Of a stretch of 64,000 nt of DNA, positions 45,501 to 57,000 are shown in pieces. The stretch is from Topomyia yanbarensis (taxonomy: Eukaryota > Arthropoda > Insecta > Diptera > Culicidae). Below the pieces are notes generated by a model. That model ran no database searches. It saw nothing but the letters and a program-made list of their open reading frames with translations, and was not told where the DNA came from. Position numbers and translations under genes: made by a program. Every line of letters begins with the position of its first letter. Position 1 is the stretch's first letter. The stretch lies in NCBI RefSeq assembly GCF_030247195.1, contig NC_080670.1:92670661-92734660 (forward strand). The letters run 5' to 3'.

Positions 45501-45753
45501 TTTCACATTCAATATTAACACAATCAGAAATCGCCGAATTTCTGCTTTTCACGAATCTAGTCGAGGTGACTACACTTATGGTTAAGGTTTCCTCGCGACG
45601 GGACTTATTTCAGGCATTAAAACTGGTTACCACCAACAAGCAAACTTTCTAAGATATGTCCAAATCCACAACTTTCACTCACTGTCTACTCCAATCGTTT
45701 TTGGCGTTTCCTAGCCTTTCACTTTTGCGGCTTTAAATCCGCTGTCACCAGAA
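42527..45753 (-). mobile_element. Internal region of the LTR element
   Basis: It begins (minus strand) TTCTGGTGACAGCGGATTT and ends in the polypurine tract next to the 3' LTR. The longest minus-strand frame (45521-45192, 109 residues) starts at a GTG rather than ATG and has no gag motif. A splice-donor-like CAGGTAAGTG sits at its end. Other frames (44383-44114, 44089-43895) are short and motif-free. Nothing resembling gag-pol is present. Confidence 0.65.
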
Positions 45754-45796
45754 TGTAGCGTAGGCCGCGGGGGCCACTGGTTTTGTATTTGAAAAA

Positions 45797-48700
45797 CCTG
45801 TTTTAATCCACCTAGCGGTGCAATTGTGCCTTTCTCATTTCTCTAACCTATGGCACGGAGGCTTTTTATGTTCAACATAATTGTGGAAATGTCCATTACA
45901 TTCTTAGTACACTTTGCACTTATACACAATAGCATGCCAGCCACGAACTTGATGAGCTACGTGTCGACGGTGAAACACTTGAAACAAAAAAATATCATAC
46001 TCCATTAGCCTAATCAGCATTAGATCAATGTTATCTGCTTGCTAACTCATTTTGTCATGCGGGGATGGGTATGTGAGGAGGGCGAAAGTCCCATGAATGA
46101 ACGACTCCCCAGCTTAAATTGGTATGCTTTGTAATATAGTGCTGGTTTAAAGATGATGGGGTTGAAAGGGAGGGGTATGAGGTGGTGGTCTGAGGGGTGA
46201 TTTAAGGAGATTTTTAAAGGAGGGGAGTGAACAGTAGAGGGGGGGTGTAACCCCTCTCCGTAAACCATCAACTACGCCCCTGTTAAAATCCAGAAACCTT
46301 ATGCGAGTCGAAAAAAAAATTAGGGATTAGATTGACGTTTTTCAGAGTGATTGCATAACCTTTCTATATGAGAAAGGCAAAAATGTGCAAAATTCAAAAA
46401 AGTGAATCTTCGTCAAATTTTTTTCGTGTTTGCATCAAATCTCGACGTTTTATGCACCTTGAATACATTTAGCATCAAAAATAAAAATTCTATTTTTAAT
46501 TTTTCCTATAGTTTATATGCGAAATTTCTGTGTGGCCGCACTCTGAAACCCGTAATTCCGGAACCAGAATTCCGATCGATCCAAAATTCAATAGCAGCCG
46601 ATGGGAAGGTTGCACCTTTCATTTGAGACTAAGTTTGGGCAAATCGGTTTAGCCATCTCTGAGAAAAATTAGTGACATTATTTGACACATACGCACATAC
46701 ATACACACACATACACACACATACACACACATACACACACATACATACACACATACACACACATACAGACTTTTTCCGATCTCGACGAACTGAGTCGAAT
46801 GGGATATGACACTCGGCCCTCCGGGCCGGGATTAGGTTGACGTTTTTCAGAGTGATTGCATAACCTTTCTATATGAGAAAGGCAAAAATGTGCAAAATTC
46901 AAAAAAGTGAATCTTCGTCAATTTTTTTTCGTGTTTGCATCAAATCTCGACGTTTTATGCACCTTGAATACATTTAGCATCAAAAATAAAAATTCTATTT
47001 TTAATTTTTCCTATAGTTTTTATGCGAAATTTCTGTGTGGCCGCACTCTGAAACCCGTAATTCCGGAACCAGAATTCCGATCGATCCAAAATTCAATAGC
47101 AGCCGATGGGAAGGTTGCACCTTTCATTTGAGACTAAGTTTGGGCAAATCGGTCCAGCCATCTCTGAGAAAAAATAGTGACATTATTTGACACATACGCA
47201 CATACACACACACACATACACACACATACACACACATACACACACACATACACACACATACATACACACACATACAGACTTTTTCCGATCTCGACGAACT
47301 GAGTCGAATGGGATATGACACTCGGCCCTCCGGGCCGGGATTAGGTTGACGTTTTTCAGAGTGATTGCATAACCTTTCTATATGAGAAAGGCAAAAATGT
47401 GCAAAATTCAAAAAAGTGAATCTTCGTCAAATTTTTTTCGTGTTTGCATCAAATCTCGACGTTTTATGCACCTTGAATACATTTAGCATCAAAAATAAAA
47501 ATTCTATTTTTAATTTTTCCTATAGTTTTTATGCGAAATTTCTGTGTGGCCGCACTCTGAAACCCGTAATTCCGGAACCAGAATTCCGATCGATCCAAAA
47601 TTCAATAGCAGCCGATGGGAAGGTTGCACCTTTCATTTGAGACTAAGTTTGGGCAAATCGGTCCAGCCATCTCTGAGAAAAATTAGTGACATTATTTGAC
47701 ACATACGCACATACATACACACACACACATAACATACACACACATACACACACATACATACACACATACAGACTTTTTCCGATCTCGACGAACTGAGTCG
47801 AATGGGATATGACACTCGGCCCTCCGGGCCGGGTTTAGGTTGACGTTTTTCAGAGTGATTGCATAACCTTTCTATATGAGAAAGGCAAAAATGTGCAAAA
47901 TTCAAAAAAGGGAATCTTCGTCAAAATTTTTTCGTGTTTGCATCAAATCTCGACGTTTTATGCACCTTGAATACATTTAGCATCAAAAATAAAAATTCTA
48001 TTTTTAATTTTTCCTATAGTTTTTATGCGAAATTTCTGTGTGGCCGCACTCTGAAACCCGTAATTCCGGAACCAGAATTCCGATCGATCCAAAATTCAAT
48101 AGCAGCCGATGGGAAGGTTGCACCTTTCATTTGAGACTAAGTTTGGGCAAATCGGTCCAGCCATCTCTGAGAAAAATTAGTGACATTATTTGACACATAC
48201 GCACATACATACACACACACACATACACACACACATTCACACACATACACACACACATACATACACACACACATACAGACTTTTTCCGATCTCGACGAAC
48301 TGAGTCGAATGGGATATGACACTCGGCCCTCCGGGCCGGGATTAGGTTGACGTGTTTCAGAGTGATTGCATAACCTTTCTATATGAGAAAGGCAAAAATG
48401 TGCAAAATTCAAAAAGTGAATCTTCGTCAAATTTTTTTCGTGTTTGCATCAAATCTCGACGTTTTATGCACCTTGAATACATTTAGCATCAAAAATAAAA
48501 ATTCTATTTTTAATTTTTCCTATAGTTTTTATGCGAAATTTCTGTGTGGCCGCACTCTGAAACCCGTAATTCCGGAACCAGAATTCCGATCGATCCAAAA
48601 TTCAATAGCAGCCGATGGGAAGGTTGCACCTTTCATTTGAGACTAAGTTTGGGCAAATCGGTCCAGCCATCTCTGAGAAAAATTAGTGACATTATTTGAC

Positions 48701-48904
48701 ACATACGCACATACATACACACACACATACACACACACATACACACACATACACACACATACATACACACATACACACACAACATACAGACTTTTTCCGA
48801 TCTCGACGAACTGAGTCGAATGGGATATGACACTCGGCCCTCCGGGCCGGGATTAGGTTGACGTTTTTCAGAGTGATTGCATAACCTTTCTATATGAGAA
48901 AGGC
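45797..48904. mobile_element. 3.1-kb insertion splitting the 5' LTR
   Basis: The 3' LTR reads TTTGAAAAAAACTCCCG. In the 5' LTR this becomes TTTGAAAAA, then the insertion (CCTGTTTTAATCCACCTAGC ... ATGAGAAAGGC), then AAAAAACTCCCG. The extra A residues fit a short A-rich target duplication. The left tip matches phrases at 3968, 9130 and (inverted) about 14580, so this is a dispersed family. Most of its length is the tandem array of the next entry. Confidence 0.7.
46331..48904. repeat. Tandem array of ~505-bp units with variable (AC)n segments
   Basis: Units begin TTGACGTTTTTCAGAGTGATT at about 46332, 46837, 47345, 47839, 48347 and 48857 (last one truncated). Each has about 400 nearly identical bases, a CACATACA microsatellite of varying length, and the module CAGACTTTTTCCGATCTCGA ... 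CTCGGCCCTCCGGGCC. Each unit yields the same 66-85-residue plus-strand frame and Cys/Val-rich minus-strand frames. Repetition, not selection, explains these. Confidence 0.9.
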
Positions 48905-49578
48905 AAAAAACTCCCGACTCGATTTGTAAAATAAAACCGCATAAACACTTGATCTCAATCAACTATTTATTAAGAAACACTAACGGTAATATCTGCCGCG
49001 GCCGGGCGAGAACTAACTACCGACTGACTTATCCGACTGACCTGACGCGGCCGGGCGAGAACAACTTAAACGACTGACTTATCCGACTGACTTATCCGAC
49101 TTACTTATCCGACTTACTTATCCGACTGACCTCTTCGCCAGCGCGCCTGTTGCGCGTGCGAACCCTAATTAACTTTTCACGACTGACCTCTTCCAATCTG
49201 ACGCAAAAGACGTTTATCATTTCGTCTGTGTAGACTTCTCTCTGAGAGAGTCTCAAACCTGAACAAAACATTCTTTCCACGCTCGCGAGAGTAAAGACCC
49301 CGGTGGATGAATCAGTAGTTCACTATGACTCATACTCGGAAGCCTTTACTTTCTATAATAGCGTCGCCGTCTGCTGCTGGCAGCAACAAACTGTGTTTAA
49401 TTAAACAAAGTGTTTATTCTTTTCCGTAAGCATATGGCTTGGAAAGCGCGAGTGCATCAAAATATCAGCTTAGCTTAAGGCTGTAGCTGGTGATGTAACC
49501 CAGGAAATTAGCTTCCATGGTGCACCACTTGGAGAAATTTTCCAGGGTTGATGCTGGCCGAAAACTATGGGCGCTGCA
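48905..49578 (-). repeat. 5' LTR, main part
   Basis: Carries about 670 bp of the LTR beginning, from TGCAGCGCCC (49578) down to the A run. The missing final 43 bp lie beyond the insertion at 45754-45796. A third copy of this LTR part at 51389-52063 comes from the 2.47-kb tandem duplication, not from a separate insertion. Confidence 0.9.
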
Positions 49579-49582
49579 ATCT

Positions 49583-49969
49583 ATTTGTCTTAAAATACCT
49601 TTAACTCAAAAAGTGTACTTTGTATTTTAAATCTTTTTGTTCCATTCGAAAGGTGAGAAATTTTCCTATTGAATGGTGCTCCCATATCTCTCAGTTAATT
49701 AGTTTACCTTTAAGTTGTAAAATAGTTAAAATTTAGAAATTCGTTAATTTTCTCAAAATAATGAATAATGATTATAGGAATATCTATTATCCAAAAGTAG
49801 GGTTTAGAACGATTCATAATTTGTTCTTCAACATCATATTCCTATCTCTTTTCATTTTTACATTTCTTAGAAAAGAAATGTATAGAATTCGATCAAACTT
49901 TCAAGATTTTTTCCGAGGCCCGGAGGGCCGAGTCTTATGTACCAATCGACTCAGCTCGACGATTTGGGA
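49583..49969. other. Flanking repeat DNA (copy A), with inverted Cys/GC module
   Basis: Host DNA of the LTR insertion, continuous with 41696-41809 once the LTR element is removed. It includes GGCCCGGAGGGCCGAGTCTT followed by ACCAATCGACTCAGCTCGAC (about 49918-49963), an inverted, diverged copy of the module in the ~505-bp array. A 109-residue frame (49761-50090) crosses repeats and is not supported. The same DNA recurs at 52068-52453. Confidence 0.5.
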
Positions 49970-49978
49970 CAATGTATG

Positions 49979-50180
49979 TTTTTTTTTACAATGGAGAAGA
50001 CCTTTACGTCCTAGACCAGTACACGTGCTATTGGTAGGGTCCAATCTACCACACGGGGTGCACTGGTGGCGTGTCGGGCTCGAATGGTGACCAGCCATTA
50101 ATACCGACTAAACTCCATTGGGCTCCGCCATCATTCCTCCCAGGAACTACCTCTCAGTATTACTTCTGGGGGGGGGGGGG
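49979..50180 (-). mobile_element. 5'-truncated R1-type non-LTR 3' end (copy in duplication A)
   Basis: The minus strand reads a G/C run, then GAAGTAATACTGAGAGGTAG, GTTTAGTCGGTATTAATGGC, CACCCCGTGTGGTAGATTGG, CTCCATTGT and poly(A). It lies beside CAATGTATG (49970-49978), but the expected second copy of that target on the right is lost at the duplication junction. Confidence 0.65.
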
Positions 50181-52663
50181 CACACACACACATAACATAC
50201 ACACACATACACACACATACATACACACATACACACACATACAGACTTTTTCCGATCTCGACGAACTGAGTCGAATGGGATATGACACTCGGCCCTCCGG
50301 GCCGGGTTTAGGTTGACGTTTTTCAGAGTGATTGCATAACCTTTCTATATGAGAAAGGCAAAAATGTGCAAAATTCAAAAAAGGGAATCTTCGTCAAAAT
50401 TTTTTCGTGTTTGCATCAAATCTCGACGTTTTATGCACCTTGAATACATTTAGCATCAAAAATAAAAATTCTATTTTTAATTTTTCCTATAGTTTTTATG
50501 CGAAATTTCTGTGTGGCCGCACTCTGAAACCCGTAATTCCGGAACCAGAATTCTGATCGATCCAAAATTCAATAGCAGCCGATGGGAAGGTTGCACCTTT
50601 CATTTGAGACTAAGTTTGGGCAAATCGGTCCAGCCATCTCTGAGAAAAATTAGTGACATTATTTGACACATACGCACATACATACACACACACACATACA
50701 CACACACATTCACACACATACACACACACATACATACACACACACATACAGACTTTTTCCGATCTCGACGAACTGAGTCGAATGGGATATGACACTCGGC
50801 CCTCCGGGCCGGGATTAGGTTGACGTGTTTCAGAGTGATTGCATAACCTTTCTATATGAGAAAGGCAAAAATGTGCAAAATTCAAAAAGTGAATCTTCGT
50901 CAAATTTTTTTCGTGTTTGCATCAAATCTCGACGTTTTATGCACCTTGAATACATTTAGCATCAAAAATAAAAATTCTATTTTTAATTTTTCCTATAGTT
51001 TTTATGCGAAATTTCTGTGTGGCCGCACTCTGAAACCCGTAATTCCGGAACCAGAATTCCGATCGATCCAAAATTCAATAGCAGCCGATGGGAAGGTTGC
51101 ACCTTTCATTTGAGACTAAGTTTGGGCAAATCGGTCCAGCCATCTCTGAGAAAAATTAGTGACATTATTTGACACATACGCACATACATACACACACACA
51201 CATACACACACACATACACACACATACACACATACACACACATACATACACACATACACACACACACATACAGACTTTTTCCGATCTCGACGAACTGAGT
51301 CGAATGGGATATGACACTCGGCCCTCCGGGCCGGGATTAGGTTGACGTTTTTCAGAGTGATTGCATAACCTTTCTATATGAGAAAGGCAAAAAACTCCCG
51401 ACTCGATTTGTAAAATAAAACCGCATAAACACTTGATCTCAATCAACTATTTATTAAGAAACACTAACGGTAATATCTGCCGCGGCCGGGCGAGAACTAA
51501 CTACCGACTGACTTATCCGACTGACCTGACGCGGCCGGGCGAGAACAACTTAAACGACTGACTTATCCGACTGACTTATCCGACTTACTTATCCGACTTA
51601 CTTATCCGACTGACCTCTTCGCCAGCGCGCCTGTTGCGCGTGCGAACCCTAATTAACTTTTCACGACTGACCTCTTCCAATCTGACGCAAAAGACGTTTA
51701 TCATTTCGTCTGTGTAGACTTCTCTCTGAGAGAGTCTCAAACCTGAACAAAACATTCTTTCCACGCTCGCGAGAGTAAAGACCCCGGTGGATGAATCAGT
51801 AGTTCACTATGACTCATACTCGGAAGCCTTTACTTTCTATAATAGCGTCGCCGTCTGCTGCTGGCAGCAACAAACTGTGTTTAATTAAACAAAGTGTTTA
51901 TTCTTTTCCGTAAGCATATGGCTTGGAAAGCGCGAGTGCATCAAAATATCAGCTTAGCTTAAGGCTGTAGCTGGTGATGTAACCCAGGAAATTAGCTTCC
52001 ATGGTGCACCACTTGGAGAAATTTTCCAGGGTTGATGCTGGCCGAAAACTATGGGCGCTGCAATCTATTTGTCTTAAAATACCTTTAACTCAAAAAGTGT
52101 ACTTTGTATTTTAAATCTTTTTGTTCCATTCGAAAGGTGAGAAATTTTCCTATTGAATGGTGCTCCCATATCTCTCAGTTAATTAGTTTACCTTTAAGTT
52201 GTAAAATAGTTAAAATTTAGAAATTCGTTAATTTTCTCAAAATAATGAATAATGATTATAGGACTATCTATTATCCAAAAGTAGGGTTTAGAACGATTCA
52301 TAATTTGTTCTTCAACATCATATTCCTATCTCTTTTCATTTTTACATTTCTTAGAAAAGAAATGTATAGAATTCGATCAAACTTTCAAGATTTTTTCCGA
52401 GGCCCGGAGGGCCGAGTCTTATGTACCAATCGACTCAGCTCGACGATTTGGGACAATGTATGTTTTTTTTTTACAATGGAGAAGACCTTTACGTCCTAGA
52501 CCAGTACACGTGCTATTGGTAGGGTCCAATCTACCACACGGGGTGCACTGGTGGCGTGTCGGGCTCGAATGGTGACCAGCCATTAATACCGACTAAACTC
52601 CATTGGGCTCCGCCATCATTCCTCCCAGGAACTACCTCTCAGTATTACTTCTGGGGGGGGGGG
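50181..52663. repeat. 2.47-kb tandem duplication, copy B
   Basis: Nearly identical to copy A, with rare single-base changes (for example near 50553 and 52263) and microsatellite length changes. Unlike copy A it is followed by the intact right flank of the R1-type insertion, so copy B keeps the original right side and copy A the original left side. Confidence 0.9.
52463..52663 (-). mobile_element. R1-type (Waldo-like) non-LTR 3' end in an ACAY-type microsatellite
   Basis: A 201-bp 5'-truncated 3' UTR ending in poly(A) (minus strand). It is flanked by identical CAATGTATG at 52454-52462 and 52664-52672, a 9-bp target duplication. The right flank is a TG/CA microsatellite. Insertion into (ACAY)n or (AC)n arrays is the known habit of the R1-clade elements Waldo and Mino. 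Assignment to that group rests on the target and the 3' UTR style, not on protein. Confidence 0.65.
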
Positions 52664-52672
52664 CAATGTATG

Positions 52673-54540
52673 TGTGTGTGTGTGTGTCTGTGTGTGTATG
52701 TAACGGACAAACTCTCATTCGTGTTTCTCAGCAATGGCAGAACCGATCTTATCCAAATCAATTGCAAATGAAAGGCCTCATACCCAGACAGAACGCTATT
52801 AATTTGTTTCTGATTCTGATGATTAGTTCCTAAGATATGAATGTTTGAAGGTGCAAAAATCGCGTTTTTTGGAGTTTTTTGAAATTTTCTGCCGAAACCC
52901 AACTGAATAATTTCTATAGTTTTAGAAAGCTTATATGAATACCTTTCGAACGAACTAAAGATCGTTGAAATCGAACTACTATCAAAAGAGATATTTAACA
53001 TTAAATGTGGACGAAAGATTTTTATCATTTCCCATAGCCAGAAATAAGACCAAAAACATTCAATGTATTATTAGCGCCAAAACGGATAATTTTAGGTCAA
53101 TGGTATCTTCGGAGAATTTAAATCATACAATATGCCCTTTCTTTTGGTATTGTGATTTTACTGATTAAACCCCCTAGGAGTGAGATATTTTCATAAGTTT
53201 TCTTGGAAGTGATTGTATTGAAATGATGCCTTCAGCAAATTTGTAGCCCTTACTTTTGCAAATAACTTTACTGAAGACATCAAACACATATTTCGAATAC
53301 TTTAAAAGTTATGGCTTGTTGTTTGTGGATTATCCTTTGTCGCCTATTTATTGTTCAATATAGTAATTATCCATTTAAATGAGCCAAATATTATTTCGAT
53401 AAAACGAATTTCGTATTTCATTTTGCTATCTACAACCACTAGAATAACCACCGAACAATTCCAAGTTGCCTAAATGGAACTTGATCACTTATCGATGCTA
53501 AAATTTTCATTTGCGCGAACCTTCTGACTTATAACCATCGTATCGATCTGAAACATATCTCGGAAAATGTGAAGCGAAATGAATAACTCCAAGCAGTGTG
53601 GCCAAGTCAAGAGGATGCTTTAGGGTTTAACCACACCCCCCCCCCCCCCACACACAAAAAAATTGATTGAAGTTAAAAACTTATTGATGCTGACTGATTT
53701 AATCCAATATTACAATGATAATTATCTGGTCAGTACATTGATAACCTATTGATTGAAACTTCATGAGGACCTTCGAAAAATTGTGGGAATGCGATCTTGA
53801 TCTGTAACTGATCTATTGGTCTTGCTCTCACAGTTGTCTAATAACATCATTATCAAATACTCGCCTAAAAACATTCCAATATAAACTCATTCCAGAGCAC
53901 AGTGGGTTTTTGCCAAAAACACGCGATTAATTATTTACACAAAAACGGTCAAGTTTAGATCAATAATGTCTTCTGAAAGTTTTATTAGTATTTCAAGACC
54001 TTTCTTGTGGTTTAGTATATTGAGTGATTAATCTCCCTAGAAGTGAGATATTTTTCTTGTTTTTTTAAATGTATAGATAATGAGATCATATGTTCTGCAA
54101 TGGTGTAGAGTTACTTTTTGCGAACAACTTTACTTAAGAGTCCAAAATTGTATATTCAATACTTGTGAAGTTATAGTGCCTTGTTTGTGGATGACCCCTT
54201 AAAATCATTTTTTTAATATAACTTTTTTGGAATTTAGAATGTTCTACAAAGTTATTTGCGTCAATGTCACCCGCAACTCTTTAGAAGAACGTTTTGTTCT
54301 AGCTCTTCTATCTTCGAAGTTATTTAGCAATTTTTGAAAAAAATAGTGCTATTTCCAATAGCAATAACTTTTGAACGGGCAAAAACGGGCAACCAGCTAT
54401 AGTTATAAACATTAGTAGAACATATGAACTACAAAATCCAATTTATTTAATTTGTCTACTGTTGTCTCCGGTGCTGTTATGGACGGTTTAGGAAGTGCTT
54501 TCCGCTGCTTAGTATGCATTTTTCATTAAGTGGAATTGTT
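52673..54540. other. Unassigned repeat-like AT-rich DNA
   Basis: Begins with the TG-rich microsatellite. Two related stretches (about 53175-53340 and 54030-54200) share GTGAGATATTTT, AACTTTACT and GTTATGGCTTGTTGTTTGTGG-like phrases, and a third relative lies near 59540-59700, indicating a dispersed family. A 15-C run sits at about 53634-53649. No gene seen. Confidence 0.4.
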
Positions 54541-54589
54541 CATCTGTTCCTCGCTGGATTCTCTTTTTACGTATGCGTGTGCAGGAAAG

Positions 54590-54672
54590 AAATTGATAGA
54601 GAGAAAGAGAAAGAGAGATAGAACAAGAGAGAGAGAGGAAGAAAGAGAGAGAAAAAGAGAGAGATTGGAGAG
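54590..54672. repeat. GA-rich simple sequence
   Basis: Purine-only plus strand with AGAGAGAGAGAGG and GAAAGAG phrases. The Arg/Glu-rich frame at 54530-54742 is produced by this and is not a gene. Confidence 0.9.
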
Positions 54673-54742
54673 GACCGCTAAACGCATAACTTCTACGAAA
54701 TCGCCTTTAAGAAAATCAGTGTTACACAGCTCCGAGATGTAG

Positions 54743-55856
54743 CAATCCTTGACTGATACTAAAGGTAACGCTCAAAACTAGAAGATTCCCGAACTTCGAC
54801 GCGGTCGCGTGTGCGGGAGAGTGTCTGTACACGTTATTTCGCACATTTAATGATACGAAACGAAACGTTAAGGGTGCTAAATGACTTTTTACTACTAAAA
54901 TTGCTCTGATGTCGCTTACCCTTACGTTGTGCTTTCCTTTTTGCGATATGACCAAAATTTCTCCGAAGGGACGAAAGCAACTATAGGTACACGTACCCTA
55001 CTGGCTGCAGCTCGATCACCTGTCGCAGGTAGCCCAAATCACCGCACCGCCGGGCAGCAGCAGGTCAGCAAAGTCTTCCACCACCGAACGACAGCTCGAA
55101 ATGAAGGCGAGGAAAAGGAACAAAAACTACCAGTGACTGCAATCACCAGATGCACCGGACAACTAGCAGTAGCGAACACCTTTGCCCTGGATTTTCTCTG
55201 GCTAACTAACCACAGCAGATTACTTTTCACTAATCCGAACACTCTGTATTGCTGCACATACGACTTGCACTTTGCATGCACTTAATATAAAACTGCACTT
55301 AGTTTTCAGGATCGAAAAAAGATGATCCACTTTCGATGCTGGTTTATTGTAGACTGACTTTTCAGTATCATTCTCACAGTGTGAGCTAATGTTGGCTCAC
55401 TACTTCGCATTATTGCCCGGTTGCCAGAAGGGCTAGAAAGACCGGTATAACTGGTGCCCGGTAGCACCGATCCTCGCGTGAGAACAGGGCCGTCGAGAGT
55501 CGCATCGGGCCCCAAGGCTTGTATTACTGCCGGGCCCTTTTAAACCTAAGCCCTCTAGTTCAGTATGAGTTAGTACCTCTTCAGTTATGAGAAACTCGTG
55601 AGTCCGTGGTTTGTATTAGTCTCCGGTTGACTCATATTGCCACATCCACAGATAGCGTGCCAGACAGATGAATTTCGACAGCTTCCTATTCCTATTTGCT
55701 ACGAGTTTTTCAATTTGCGGGTACTCAGAAATCAGTAGCCTCTAGCTCAAATGGCACGTTCCCCATGTTGATCGGAGATTTGTGCCTTCCCATGAATCGT
55801 CTTTTCATGATTTTCCTGATGGGAAGGATTGGGGAAGTGGTAAAAGACGAAATAAT
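54743..55856. other. Unassigned DNA with one hAT-like tip
   Basis: CAGGGCCGTCGAGAGTCGCA followed by GGGCCCC (55487 on) matches the tips at 24291 and 28425; no partner end is visible. The frame 54929-55285 has no domain. Confidence 0.35.
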
Positions 55857-56741
55857 GTGCCAGAATAGAGCTAGTTCAGAAGCACCTGTTAAATATCGTT
55901 ATCGACACAGCAAAAGAAAAAATTACCTTTCGATAACGTACCCACCCTTTCTCTCTTCTTTTGTTTTACATGCCGACTGTTTAAATTGACGATTTAGTGC
56001 CTGGGATGGGATTCCATCCGCAGTCGAAAACCTCGTCTCAATGTGGTATACGCGTTTGATCATCCAAGTAACCATAAGCACTAATTTAAAGCTCTAGATT
56101 GACTCTAAGTTAGCATTCCTATTGCAAACTAGCCGCATACAAGTATTTTTAATGCTTTAATGTACCCAAAATTTGAAGCATTAAATCTAGCACTATGTCG
56201 ACATACAGAACATACACATCGTACTAAAAAGCTTTTGAAGATAAATTCTATGGAGCTTTTATAGAAAACTCTAAGTGCAAATTTATAATCTTCTTATAGT
56301 GGTTTTTGCCACCAACGTTCCAATAATCCTAAACTCGTATGCCTTCCTGTAATAAATGATGATGCAATAAACGTAAAATCAAAATGCAGATTCTGAACAA
56401 TTCTTCGAAAAAATTCAACTAAACGTCTAGGTAGAGTTTGGAATAAATCGAATATACAAGCAAATCTTCTCACAGATCAGTGATCAAACGCGTATACCAC
56501 ATTGAGACGAGCTTTTCGACTGTGGATTGAACCCCATTTCTATAGGCAGTAAATCATCAATTTAAACAGTCGGTACGTCAAACGAAAGAAGAGCGGAAGG
56601 GCGAGTGTGTTACCGAACGTTTATTTTTTCTTTTGCTGTATCGATAAAGAAGGAAAAGTTATTTTTAAACGGCTCTAAAGGCTTTAACATTGCTGACAGC
56701 CATTAAGGTGCTTCTGAACTATCTCTATTCTGGCACGCTAA
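55857..56741. mobile_element. 885-bp element with about 220-bp inverted arms
   Basis: GTGCCAGAATAGAGCTAGTTCAG (55857) recurs inverted at the right end. The arms go on with CAGCAAAAGAAAAAAT, CTGTTTAAATTGA, CTCGTCTCAATGTGGTATAC and GCGTTTGATCA. The right arm carries a B-box-like GGTTCAATCC (minus strand, about 56527). The centre (56075-56465) is AT-rich. Non-coding. Confidence 0.7.
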
Positions 56742-57000
56742 GTGTGCTTTAATGATCTCTATAGAACTATGACGCCGTAAAGCATATGTTTTGTATGCAA
56801 ATATAGAACATATCTAAAGCCATTAAATAATTCGTGGTTATTTGGGCGAGGCCCAAAATCACCGTTCTTTCGTAACACAATGCAATGCACTTTTAGAAGA
56901 AAAATTCCTTAAACGTGCTATAAAAATATAAAAATACAAAAATTGTCCATTTTAATCACCCGTTATCAAACATCAAGGGGCGCTGTCGTATGTTTCGCGG
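56742..57000. other. Unassigned spacer
   Basis: AT-rich with no supported feature. Confidence 0.3.

Larger units (their letters stand above)
41814..49578 (-). mobile_element. Non-autonomous LTR retrotransposon (minus strand)
   Basis: Structure read on the minus strand: 5' LTR (49578 to 48905, then 45796 to 45754, split by a 3.1-kb insertion), candidate primer-binding site TGGTGACAGCGGA two or three bases after the LTR, 3.2-kb internal region, polypurine tract AAGTAAGGGGGCA, and 3' LTR (42526 to 41814). LTRs start TGCAGCGCCCATAG and end CCTACGCTACA. ATCT flanks both outer ends (41810-41813 and 49579-49582), a 4-bp target duplication. No protease, RT, RNase H or integrase is seen, so the element resembles the LARD class. 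Confidence 0.85.
47718..50180. repeat. 2.47-kb tandem duplication, copy A
   Basis: Covers array units from CACACACACACATAACATAC, the 5' LTR part, its flank and an R1-type 3' end up to a G run. Copy B (50181-52663) repeats it at an offset of 2463-2484. The junction at 50180/50181 joins a 13-G run to the CA repeat. Confidence 0.9.

Noticed and set aside
46402..51446. Repeated 66-85-residue plus-strand frames and Cys/Val-rich minus-strand frames
   Set aside because: They recur because the ~505-bp unit is tandemly repeated; the minus-strand Cys/Val tails are translated CA repeats.
51389..52063. A third independent LTR or solo LTR
   Set aside because: It shares its flanks and neighbouring array with 48905-49578 and lies inside the 2.47-kb tandem duplication.
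46331..52663. CRISPR-like regular repeat array
   Set aside because: Units are ~505 bp with microsatellite-length variation and no short repeat/spacer alternation; the context is eukaryotic transposon DNA.
54530..54742. Arg/Glu-rich 70-residue frame
   Set aside because: Encoded by a GA-rich simple sequence.
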